Part shown: positions 49,536-58,056 of the stretch, piece by piece
Layout of the letters: each line of letters opens with the position of its first letter
Position numbering within the stretch: position 1 is the first letter of the stretch
Assembly (NCBI GenBank): GCA_023898705.1
Contig: CP060235.1
Span: 1-64,000 of the forward strand
Reading direction: 5' to 3'
DNA length: 64,000 bases
Source of the DNA: Alphaproteobacteria bacterium
GTDB taxonomy: Bacteria; Pseudomonadota; Alphaproteobacteria; CAJXXZ01; 1604HC
Position numbers and translations under genes: made by a program
Notes under the pieces: model-generated
What the model was told of the DNA's origin: nothing
The model's database searches: none
The model's input: the letters and a program-made list of their open reading frames with translations, nothing else

Positions 49536-50345
49536 TTAGTTAGATTCTTGGGTTGTGACCATCCTGCCTTTGCAGATTTCTATAATATTTCCGTCAGTAT
49601 TTTCGATTAACAAAAAACCGGAATTGCTGTATCCTACAAATTTGCCTTCATACAGCTTTAAATCCGAATTATCTCTTATTTCTACCTGTTCTCCTAAATA
49701 AGCTGCATTTTTATTTAATTTATCTATATAAAAACTTATACCATGCTTCTGAAAGTTATCTAAATAATATAAGATATTTTGACAAATCCTATTAGCAAGA
49801 TACATAGAATCTAGACTAATAGGATCTTTTTGTATCTTCAATATATCATTCAGACAAACACTAGTTTCAATAGGGTTGGAAACAATATTCATACCGAATC
49901 CAACTAATAAAAATTTTTGACCATCATTTTCTAAAATTTCACATAAAATGCCACCTAATTTTTTATATGTAGCGCCATCATGATAAAGCAAGTCATTGAT
50001 CCATTTGATTTTGGTTTTAATTCCAAGTGCCGACAACATATCATAAACCAAAATAGTAAATACTTGAGTTAAATTTACTACAATACACTCTTGTAAAGGG
50101 ATAATGCAAGTTAGAGATAAATCGCCACTCGGAGAGTGCCAAACGCGCCCATATTGTCCAATGCCCCCAGTTTGTCTATTGGCCTTTATAGCAACAAATT
50201 TACCTGCATCAAACGTGTCAAATACAAAAGTGGACAAGCTTCCTTCCTTACCGTTGATAATATTTCTTGCTAAAATTTGCGTACTCTCAACTTCATCCAT
50301 ATCAAGTAAGATGCACTCGGTGTGCTCAATAATTTTTATACTCAT
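49536..50345 (-). CDS. birA: Biotin-protein ligase (no DNA-binding domain)
   Basis: Attaches biotin to carboxylase carrier domains. 269 aa. The catalytic domain starts near residue 17 (DEVESTQ), with the ATP/biotin loop RQTGGIGQYGRVWHS, KWINDLL (usually KWPNDLL) and GGILCE. The C-terminal beta domain ends VTTQESN. The usual GRGRRG loop reads GIGQYG here. No N-terminal helix-turn-helix, so it is a monofunctional class I ligase. Single gene. Confidence 0.9.
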   Translation of the reverse strand: MSIKIIEHTECILLDMDEVESTQILARNIINGKEGSLSTFVFDTFDAGKFVAIKANRQTGGIGQYGRVWHSPSGDLSLTCIIPLQECIVVNLTQVFTILVYDMLSALGIKTKIKWINDLLYHDGATYKKLGGILCEILENDGQKFLLVGFGMNIVSNPIETSVCLNDILKIQKDPISLDSMYLANRICQNILYYLDNFQKHGISFYIDKLNKNAAYLGEQVEIRDNSDLKLYEGKFVGYSNSGFLLIENTDGNIIEICKGRMVTTQESN

Positions 50346-50451
50346 CTTCCCTAATTTCAGCAGACTTAACTTTGATTGTCAAAGTTAACTTAAACTCAAA
50401 ATTTATTTTTATTACATTGAAAATATATCTTATAATTATTAGAATTAGCCT

Positions 50452-51732
50452 ATGTCTACTCGTTTTGCACCAAGTCCAACAGGAATGTTACATTTAGGTA
50501 ACTTGAGAACCGCCCTATTATCTTATTTATGGGCAAAAAAATGCGGTATCCCATTTATCTTGCGTTTTGATGATACAGATAGATCAGAACATAAGTATGT
50601 TGAAGCAATTAAAGCAGATTTAGAATGGATGCAAATTTCTTGGAATTACGAAATATTTCAATCACATAGAAAAGTCATCTATGATAAATGGTTCACTATT
50701 TGTTTAGATAAAGGTCTTATATATCCAGCTTATGAAACCAAAGAAGAATTGGAAGAAATAAGAAAACAATTGGCAAAACAACACCAAGCACCGGTATACA
50801 AGAAAAAATTTTCTACACAAAATGAAGTGTATAACAGAATACCACACTGGCGCCTTGCTTTACCATCAATAAATATCGGATGGAATGATATGATTAGAGG
50901 AAAAATAAACATCAGTCTAGATACACTGAGTGATACAATAATCAAAAAGGAAAATGGTGAGTATACATATATGTTTACTAGTGTCATAGATGATATAGAA
51001 ACAGACATCTCGTATATAATTCGAGGAGAAGATCATGTTACCAATACATCGATCCAGTTGTACCTATTTCAGAAACTTGGAAAACAAAATATCCAATTCG
51101 CCCACTTACCTATACTGTTAAATGTGCATGGTAACAGAATGTCTAAAAGACACGGAGATGAGAGTCTTCAAGATCTTAAAGAATCTGGTTTGTTAGCAAT
51201 TACTCTAGCGAATCATATGTTGTTTATAGGAAAAAACACAGCTTCATACTGTAAGACAATTGATGAATTGATAAAAGATACTGATTTTAACTATTCATCT
51301 AGTCAAATTAGATGGAATAAAGACGAATCTTTTAAAATACAAAATCAAATAATTAGAATGATGACTGATCACGAAATTTACAACACATTTGGAATTAAGC
51401 CACAAAATTGGGATCTGATAAAAGCTGAAATTATAACTAAGGATGATTTAGCACATTGGAACAAAGTATTTAGCTCACATGAAATACTGGTCGATGATGA
51501 ATTAGATTCAAATTTATTCAAAGAACAAATACCAGATGTGCCAGAATTTCTGAACAAGTATGGTATACATGAATTTTTTGAAAAAATAAAAACATTAAGT
51601 GATAAAAAAACTATACTTAAAGCTATAAGAAAAATTCTGACTGGGAAACAGTTAGGACCATCTATGCATGATCTGCTTGATAACATACCAGAGCAAATTT
51701 GTACGTTGAGAATCACATCCTCTATACGATAA
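50452..51732 (+). CDS. gltX: Glutamyl-tRNA synthetase
   Basis: Charges tRNA-Glu, and likely tRNA-Gln when GatCAB is used. The 426-aa protein has HIGH-type PSPTGMLHLGNLRTALL, the KMSKS-type NRMSKRHGDES, and a short C-terminal anticodon domain. Many alphaproteobacteria carry two gltX copies; only one lies in this window. GatCAB in the same window completes Gln-tRNA synthesis. ATG at 50452. Confidence 0.94.
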   Translation: MSTRFAPSPTGMLHLGNLRTALLSYLWAKKCGIPFILRFDDTDRSEHKYVEAIKADLEWMQISWNYEIFQSHRKVIYDKWFTICLDKGLIYPAYETKEELEEIRKQLAKQHQAPVYKKKFSTQNEVYNRIPHWRLALPSINIGWNDMIRGKINISLDTLSDTIIKKENGEYTYMFTSVIDDIETDISYIIRGEDHVTNTSIQLYLFQKLGKQNIQFAHLPILLNVHGNRMSKRHGDESLQDLKESGLLAITLANHMLFIGKNTASYCKTIDELIKDTDFNYSSSQIRWNKDESFKIQNQIIRMMTDHEIYNTFGIKPQNWDLIKAEIITKDDLAHWNKVFSSHEILVDDELDSNLFKEQIPDVPEFLNKYGIHEFFEKIKTLSDKKTILKAIRKILTGKQLGPSMHDLLDNIPEQICTLRITSSIR

Positions 51733-51776
51733 TCGAGATTATCTTTAACACACTTGTACGGTAAGAGTCATATGCT

Positions 51777-53003
51777 TCAAACAACTGGAAATTTCTTACA
51801 TAACTCTTCAATCTCTTGTTTAATCATTATGGAATCTTGACCTTTACTTTCTATTAGTTTTTCTATATATTCAGCTACTTTTACACTCTCTCTAGTACCA
51901 AAACCACGAGCAGTACAGAGAGGGGTTCCAATTCGTATTCCAGAAGTCTTGATAGGAGTTTGCACATCATTCGGAATCATATTTTTATTCACCATAATTC
52001 CAGCATCTGCAAGCCATTTCTCTGCCTCTAATCCTGTACAATTATTTAATTTCAATACGAACAGATGAGTTTCTGTGGTCTCAGAGACAATTTGAAACTT
52101 GTGCGACAGTTGCTCACACATCACTTTTGCATTCAACAATACTTGATCTATATAACTTCTAAATTGTTCTGACATAGCATCATGAAAACACATAGCTTTT
52201 GCAGCTATTATATGCATCAATGGCCCTCCCTGACTTCCCGGAAACACTCCTTTATTTATTTTCTTGTATATTTCCTCATTATTTGTCAGTATTATCCCTC
52301 CTCTTGGCCCTTTTAGTGTTTTATGGGTAGTAGAGGTAACTACATCAGCATGAGGCAGTGGATTTGGGAATCTACCAGCAGCAATCAAACCAGAAACGTG
52401 AGCCATATCTACCAATAATAAAGCATTATTTTCTTTAGCAACCTTATGGAATAGAGACCAATCAATAATTCTACTGTAAGCTGATGTGCCAGCAATAATT
52501 AACTTTGGCTTATAAAGCTTAGCTAATCTATCGACCTCATTCATATCTATGCATTCCTTATCATCAAGCCCATAGGTTACAGTATTAAAAAACTTTCCTG
52601 ACATATTAACTTTGCTTCCGTGAGTTAGATGTCCTCCCGATGCTAAATCCATACCCAATATAGTATCTCCAGGCTCCAAAAGAGACATAAAAACAGCAAA
52701 ATTGGCTTGAGAACCTGAATGAGGTTGAACATTAGCATATTTAGCTTGGAATAATGTACAAGCTCTTTGCTGACAAAGTTGTTCAATTTGATCAACAAAT
52801 TCGCATCCAGCATAGTATCTTTTACCTGGATATCCTTCAGCATATTTATTGGTTAATACAGTACTTTGCACATATCTTACTCGAGTAGAAGCTAAATTTT
52901 CAGATGCTATTAGCGAAATAGTCTCGTTTTGTTTCTTCAATTCTTCATATAATAGTTGTTGAAGCTCGCAATCAGGCAAACCGTGACTTAAAAAATCATT
53001 CAT
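51777..53003 (-). CDS. glyA: Serine hydroxymethyltransferase
   Basis: A PLP enzyme that interconverts serine and glycine and loads tetrahydrofolate. At 408 aa it has IASENLAS, NKYAEGYPGKRYYAG, NVQPHSGSQANFAV and the PLP-lysine site TSTTHKTLKGPRGG. The frame reaches 53009 with a TTG, but the ATG at 53003 is the natural start. Single gene. Confidence 0.97.
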   Translation of the reverse strand: MNDFLSHGLPDCELQQLLYEELKKQNETISLIASENLASTRVRYVQSTVLTNKYAEGYPGKRYYAGCEFVDQIEQLCQQRACTLFQAKYANVQPHSGSQANFAVFMSLLEPGDTILGMDLASGGHLTHGSKVNMSGKFFNTVTYGLDDKECIDMNEVDRLAKLYKPKLIIAGTSAYSRIIDWSLFHKVAKENNALLLVDMAHVSGLIAAGRFPNPLPHADVVTSTTHKTLKGPRGGIILTNNEEIYKKINKGVFPGSQGGPLMHIIAAKAMCFHDAMSEQFRSYIDQVLLNAKVMCEQLSHKFQIVSETTETHLFVLKLNNCTGLEAEKWLADAGIMVNKNMIPNDVQTPIKTSGIRIGTPLCTARGFGTRESVKVAEYIEKLIESKGQDSIMIKQEIEELCKKFPVV

Positions 53004-53084
53004 AAGCAATTATAAATTTTATTATTAGTCATCTCAAGGCATGGAGATTCAAGTCTTACCAAACAACAAGCACTAAAAACTAAT

Positions 53085-54461
53085 TTATAAACTCAAACCA
53101 CATGAAGTAATAATTGCTTCCATAAAATCTCGTACCTCTTCGTAGCTAGACTGTGTCCAACCCTCACATCTGGCAGAGATAGCATTCTCAGTTTGAGAAG
53201 GTCTAACCAACCACCATCCGTTAGGATGATTAATTACAAGACTATCATGTATAAGCTCAACCATTTTATTATCTCTTATAAGAGAATCTTTTATATGCCC
53301 CATTACTTCATATTTGTCGAGATTATTACAATTAATCCTAAAAAGCTTACTAGTCCAAACCTCAGGTATTAGTTCTTTCATCTGAGCCAAAGTGTATGAA
53401 GAATATTCTAACACATCCAAAATTCTCAGAGCAGCATAAATACCATCATCTACGCAAAAGAATTTATCATTAAACATATAATGTCCACTAATTTCCCCTC
53501 CAAAAGCTGCATTATTCTTCTTAATCGCATCCACTACATAGCAATGTCCTGTTTTGCTTAAAATGCTTTTAACACCAAGCTGTTCTGCATATTTTATCAA
53601 AGTCTTACTCGATTTTGAGTCCCACACACTACATATTTGTCTATTTCGTTCAAAAGCAATGAATGAACTAAATAAAAATATAATCTCATCTCCCGTCCAT
53701 ACATTACCACTTTCATCAGTAACAACCATTCTATCAGCATCACCATCAAATGAAAAAGCTATGTACCCTGGATGTTTTTTCAAAAATGCACATGTTTGCT
53801 GTAAAAATTCTGATTTGGTATTGTCAAAACAGTCCACATTGTTACTAACTTCTGTTCGATAAAATATGTGATCCGTAGGCAAAAATTTTGCGATATGAGG
53901 CAAAATATCACCAGCTATACCATGACCAGCATCCCAAATCGCCTTATTTCTACTAACATTCAAATTTTTAAATAAAAAGTGAACATATTCATTCATAAAG
54001 CTCGCTTTTGAATAAGAACCTTCACCTTCAAAGAAAGATCCACTACTTATCCTATCATATAGCTCTATAAGGCTATCGCCAAAAAAATTGTTGCCTCTTA
54101 AATAAAATTTGAATCCATTATACTTTGGAGGGTTATGAGAAGCTGTAATCATAGTCGCAGCATCAGCATTAATAAACCTATAAGATAAAGAAGTATATGC
54201 AGTAGAAACTCTACCTAAATCTATCACATTCGCACCACTATCTAACAAACCCTGTATATAAGCTTTCTGAAAATCTACGGATGACTGTCTTCTATCATAA
54301 CCTACAGCTACGGTCTTTGCATGCTTACACTGTATTGTGGAACCAAACGCTTTGCCAATTAAATAGGCGTACTCTACAGAAAAACTGTCCCCTACTACAC
54401 CTCTTATATCATAATCTCCAAAGGTACATTTAAAATTTGCTAAATTCCCTTTAAGTTTCAT
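53085..54461 (-). CDS. Phosphomannomutase/phosphoglucomutase
   Basis: Interconverts hexose 6- and 1-phosphates for envelope sugar or LPS precursors. At 458 aa it has the phosphoserine loop TASHNPPKYNG, metal loop FDGDADRMVV, sugar-binding GGEISGHYMF, and a C-terminal phosphate-binding RPSQTE. Matches the AlgC/ManB type. Whether it uses mannose or glucose phosphates cannot be told from the sequence. Confidence 0.92.
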   Translation of the reverse strand: MKLKGNLANFKCTFGDYDIRGVVGDSFSVEYAYLIGKAFGSTIQCKHAKTVAVGYDRRQSSVDFQKAYIQGLLDSGANVIDLGRVSTAYTSLSYRFINADAATMITASHNPPKYNGFKFYLRGNNFFGDSLIELYDRISSGSFFEGEGSYSKASFMNEYVHFLFKNLNVSRNKAIWDAGHGIAGDILPHIAKFLPTDHIFYRTEVSNNVDCFDNTKSEFLQQTCAFLKKHPGYIAFSFDGDADRMVVTDESGNVWTGDEIIFLFSSFIAFERNRQICSVWDSKSSKTLIKYAEQLGVKSILSKTGHCYVVDAIKKNNAAFGGEISGHYMFNDKFFCVDDGIYAALRILDVLEYSSYTLAQMKELIPEVWTSKLFRINCNNLDKYEVMGHIKDSLIRDNKMVELIHDSLVINHPNGWWLVRPSQTENAISARCEGWTQSSYEEVRDFMEAIITSCGLSL

Positions 54462-54515
54462 GTTAAAATATTATTGAAATGTCACTTACTTGTAAAGCGT
54501 ATTTTGTTTATTGAT

Positions 54516-54836
54516 TTAAATATCACACAAAGCTGTTGGGTTAACATGTAATCTTTTAAGACTGATCTGGTTACCTGTTTTAGTACAGATTCCATAAACA
54601 CCCTTTTTAATACGCAATAGGGCAAACTTAACTTGTTTAAGCACTTCTTGCTTTTTTCTCAGCTCTAAAAACAACATTTCATTAGCCAGACTATTAGAGA
54701 CCGCCTCCAATTCTTCTGATGTTCTTTCATTATAATGCTTCGTAGTCAATTCTTTAATTTCAGACAACAACTCCTGTTCCATTACTTCTAGTTTGCGTTT
54801 AAACAAAAGAAGATCTTTATGTGACATTTTCTCCAT
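54516..54836 (-). CDS. DksA/TraR-family protein, truncated and degenerate
   Basis: 106 aa. The coiled coil (about residues 5-70) and the start of the zinc-finger region YGICTKTGNQISLKRL identify the DksA/TraR family. The conserved acidic tip of the coiled coil, needed by DksA to act on RNA polymerase, is not visible (VSNSLANEM where D-x-x-D-x-A is usual). The C-terminal tail is cut short after PTALCDI, leaving Cys84 and Cys104 but no second C-x2-C pair. It is therefore unlikely to behave as a normal stringent-response cofactor. Single gene. Confidence 0.78.
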   Translation of the reverse strand: MEKMSHKDLLLFKRKLEVMEQELLSEIKELTTKHYNERTSEELEAVSNSLANEMLFLELRKKQEVLKQVKFALLRIKKGVYGICTKTGNQISLKRLHVNPTALCDI

Positions 54837-54963
54837 TCAATATAACTCCAGGTTCAATTCTAAATAAAACGCTTAAATAAAATGAAAAGAAAAACTTCAA
54901 TATTAGTAAAAAACAATAATTATTTTTTATTTATTATAAATGAATACATAGTATTATTTAATT

Positions 54964-55248
54964 ATGAATTTTATATTTATAGAATCCTTAATGATAGGAT
55001 CTATAGCAAGTCTATATAATTTTGGATTTGGATTATACACATTTTTTGCATTAATCTTACTCAATAAAATAGTTTTGTACTACGTATGGCCAATTATGTT
55101 ATTTCGGACACTGTATGTTGCAATTTGGTTCACTGTCGGAGGAATACTAGGTTATCACCTTGGACTATTCTATATGTACAGTGTTGCAGCGCTATTTTCC
55201 ATACTATCATTAGTCGTACAAAATCTCTTTTGGACACATACGTCATAA
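54964..55248 (+). CDS. Small membrane protein, unknown
   Basis: 94 aa with three to four hydrophobic segments covering most of the length and little polar sequence. No family is recognised. It has a normal ATG at 54964 after a 127-bp AT-rich gap divergent from the dksA-like gene, and is followed after 109 bp by the envelope operon. Existence as a gene is likely but not certain. Confidence 0.5.
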   Translation: MNFIFIESLMIGSIASLYNFGFGLYTFFALILLNKIVLYYVWPIMLFRTLYVAIWFTVGGILGYHLGLFYMYSVAALFSILSLVVQNLFWTHTS

Positions 55249-55357
55249 AAATCATATACACAAAAATTCATATCATTCTAAAGTCAAATTACATTTCCTA
55301 TTCTAATTACTAAAGACTCGTCTACCCTATTTTTTTAAATGGCTTTACAATAGACTG

Positions 55358-55612
55358 ATGAGGTTTGTTTTTACGTTTCTACTCACCTTTTGCTTCTCTG
55401 CTAATGGCTCATTTATTTGTATTAAAGACTTTTTTAAGAGAGATTTAAAATCACAAAAGCAGATACTTTTACAAATCCCAAAGCCGTGGACAATAGTAAA
55501 TCTGATGTCAGATGATATACAAATCTATAAACCTTATAATGAAGAAGAGTTACCCATGTTGGTTAGCATACTAGATAAAAATAATTTGGAGTTTTCTCAA
55601 GTTTATGTTTAA
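55358..55612 (+). CDS. Small secreted protein, unknown
   Basis: 84 aa. The first 18-20 residues (MRFVFTFLLTFCFSANGSF) form a signal peptide and the rest is short and acidic. No domain is recognised. It is the first gene of a five-gene run on one strand, and the next gene overlaps it by 8 bp, which supports that it is translated. Confidence 0.55.
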   Translation: MRFVFTFLLTFCFSANGSFICIKDFFKRDLKSQKQILLQIPKPWTIVNLMSDDIQIYKPYNEEELPMLVSILDKNNLEFSQVYV

Positions 55613-56936
55613 AGTAATAGCTAATTTGTTCCCTCATATAGTTGTGAGTGGCTTGTCTACTATAGCACAACTTAATTATGTGGGTACTAATCGAAATTTC
55701 GTATATTTACTGATATTTCACTTCTTGTACTACGCTTGCTTTTCCCATATACCAACTTTTAAGGTTAAAAAATCATTTTTCATCAAACTACTACACACAA
55801 GCTTGTTTGTCCCATTTTGGTTTGTCACAAAAATGTATTGTGAGTGTTTGGTATACCACATCTCTTATCTCATTTTATTTTCTGCCTATTTACATTTACA
55901 ATATGGACAATACAAAAAATTAATGCCTGATATATTGTGTATTAGCAATGAATTCTTATACAAATGGCCAAATATTACAGGGTATAGAGTAATCGGTGAA
56001 TTAAAATTTTCTCATGATAACTTGGATAGTATTAAGCAAGCCATTTTAAATCTAAAACCAAGTGCTATATTATGGTCAGCAGAATACGGCACAGCTTTTA
56101 AAGAAATATTGGAACTGTGTATTAAGAATAATGTATGTATGAATATCTTGGATAAGGATGACAATATAAGAAAATGTGAAGCCGGACACTGTATAAGAGC
56201 ATACAAATCTAACGCAAGTGTCGCAAATCAAATTATAGTTATTTGTGGAGACAACTTAGAATTTAATTATGCTCTATTTTCCAAATTAGTTAAAAATAAT
56301 AAAGTATTTTTACTAATAAACAAGTCTAAATCTTTAACAGAAAAATTCAAATTACAACGATTATTTGGAAGGAATGCAATCATCACTGATTTAGCACAAT
56401 TTTTAAGCAACAATAATGCAACAGTAATACATTCTGGCGGACTTACATCAATACGACATCAGAAAAAAGAATTGACCCTACTACAAAATATAGAATCAAT
56501 AGCTAAAGTCGCGGCCAAGCATAATTCTAAATTCATTTTATTAAACACTCACTTATATTCAGATTACGAGTTCATAAATCAGTTAATGGTTTCAGCAGCT
56601 AATATAGCACGTGCATATAATGGATACTGTCTAAGTCTTCCATATATTCTTGAAGATGTCAGATACAATTTATATAATTTAAAATTTAAACAAGAATTAT
56701 TCAAAAGTATATATATAAGCGATAAAGCAGCATGGTTCAGCATAAACTCAACTGTTTTAGCAGTAATAGATTATCTACAAAAAGGACAAACGAACGAGAT
56801 ACATGGTGCATTTCTCTCTAAATCAGAAATTTTTTCCTGCCTAAATTTAACCCAAAGAGCTTGGAATATTTGGCCTAAGAAGTTAGATTATATAAGAGGT
56901 TATGAAATATGCAAAAATCCTATAAGTCCAAATTAG
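55605..56936 (+). CDS. Membrane protein with a degenerate epimerase-like domain
   Basis: 443 aa. Several hydrophobic segments lie in about residues 1-105, then a soluble part. The pattern is weakly that of CapD/FlaA1-type nucleotide-sugar epimerase/dehydratases: a membrane N-terminus, a region like TVIHSGGLTSIRHQKKEL where those proteins have the AAxKHV motif, then KFILLNTHLYSDYEFINQLM in place of VLISTDKAVNP. The Tyr-x3-Lys site and a clear glycine-rich NAD loop are missing, so enzyme activity is doubtful. It overlaps the genes on both sides. Low-confidence family call. Confidence 0.4.
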   Translation: MFKVIANLFPHIVVSGLSTIAQLNYVGTNRNFVYLLIFHFLYYACFSHIPTFKVKKSFFIKLLHTSLFVPFWFVTKMYCECLVYHISYLILFSAYLHLQYGQYKKLMPDILCISNEFLYKWPNITGYRVIGELKFSHDNLDSIKQAILNLKPSAILWSAEYGTAFKEILELCIKNNVCMNILDKDDNIRKCEAGHCIRAYKSNASVANQIIVICGDNLEFNYALFSKLVKNNKVFLLINKSKSLTEKFKLQRLFGRNAIITDLAQFLSNNNATVIHSGGLTSIRHQKKELTLLQNIESIAKVAAKHNSKFILLNTHLYSDYEFINQLMVSAANIARAYNGYCLSLPYILEDVRYNLYNLKFKQELFKSIYISDKAAWFSINSTVLAVIDYLQKGQTNEIHGAFLSKSEIFSCLNLTQRAWNIWPKKLDYIRGYEICKNPISPN

Positions 56937-58048
56937 TACTATCATCAGTAATTCTATTCATATTAGCATCTGTAGTGGGGATTTTGGACAGAAGAACTCC
57001 TAAAATAGGCAAGCTACCAATTAATTCTTCAAGAATCATAGCTTATAAGGCAAGTGACAAAAATATTTTAATTCCATCTTTACTAAACGCTTATTACCTA
57101 GAGTTAGGACTAAGGGTACCTGAGGAATTAATTGTACGAGCTGCTCAACGTTTAGATTCAAAATTACCAGTCCAGGTAAGAATGTTACTTGGAGAAGATA
57201 ACGTTGCTATGTTACAGTTATCAAAAATAATTCACCTTGCTACTAATCTAATAAATTCGCATATTTCTACGTTATTTAGTAAAGGCGTTACCCAAAGAAG
57301 AACTGGACTTAAAGCAGTTTATGATCATAAATCTATAAAAGTAAGAGTAAATGAGCACGAACTAAAAGATCATTATTTTAAAAATCAAATTAAATTTTCA
57401 TCAGGAGAAAAAGTAACTCGTGGTAGAGTATTCAAAATCCTGTCAAATCAGGTTGATCTGCAACAATTCAAAAAGTTGTTTAAGAAGGGTGAAGATCTCA
57501 TTGCAATAAAAAATAAATATAATGGAACTATTGAACCTATAACCTGGATTAATGGGAAGAACAACACAGTAACAGATTCACAGCTTGCACTAGAACCCAA
57601 TGAAAAAAGTACTTTTCTATCAAATTACAAACACCATATGTATGTGATTATAGACTCTACTGAAGGCCCAACTGCTGTATCATACGAAAAATGCAGAAAC
57701 AAAGTTAAAAGTGATTTAATTGCGTACAAGCAAAGGGAATTACTGAAAGCTCATTTAAAAGATGTGGCTAAGCACTTAAAATGGGAAGAGATAAGTGAAA
57801 CTTCTTTAGTGGATTCTATTATATCGCAAAATTTGAATAAGGACATATATGTAATGTTTCTAACTAACGAGAATGATATCAATTATTATTTTGATAATGG
57901 GAAAACTGTTTTAATCAAAACCACTAAAATTGTACAAGATGAGTCAAGCAGTACTGATCAAAAAATACAAATCGCTGATTTTATACATAAGATATTGGTT
58001 AATTCTTTAATTCATTCAATTGCTAAATCATACAAAGTCGATATATAG
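56909..58048 (+). CDS. PpiC-type peptidyl-prolyl isomerase/foldase-like protein
   Basis: 379 aa with an N-terminal membrane anchor (about residues 9-23). The middle (about 145-265) resembles a parvulin (PpiC/SurA-like) domain: VNEHELKDHYFKNQIKFSSG and GRVFKILSN in the order of the family. The catalytic residues are not clear. PpiD/SurA proteins fold outer-membrane proteins in the periplasm. It starts inside the previous gene (28-bp overlap) after AAGAGGT and ends 8 bp before the MscS gene. Confidence 0.6.
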   Translation: MQKSYKSKLVLSSVILFILASVVGILDRRTPKIGKLPINSSRIIAYKASDKNILIPSLLNAYYLELGLRVPEELIVRAAQRLDSKLPVQVRMLLGEDNVAMLQLSKIIHLATNLINSHISTLFSKGVTQRRTGLKAVYDHKSIKVRVNEHELKDHYFKNQIKFSSGEKVTRGRVFKILSNQVDLQQFKKLFKKGEDLIAIKNKYNGTIEPITWINGKNNTVTDSQLALEPNEKSTFLSNYKHHMYVIIDSTEGPTAVSYEKCRNKVKSDLIAYKQRELLKAHLKDVAKHLKWEEISETSLVDSIISQNLNKDIYVMFLTNENDINYYFDNGKTVLIKTTKIVQDESSSTDQKIQIADFIHKILVNSLIHSIAKSYKVDI

Positions 58049-58056
58049 TCATTATA

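Noticed and set aside
55086..55313. A 75-aa frame overlapping the 94-aa membrane protein
   Set aside because: Low-complexity, no family and no start signal; the longer membrane frame is the better candidate.
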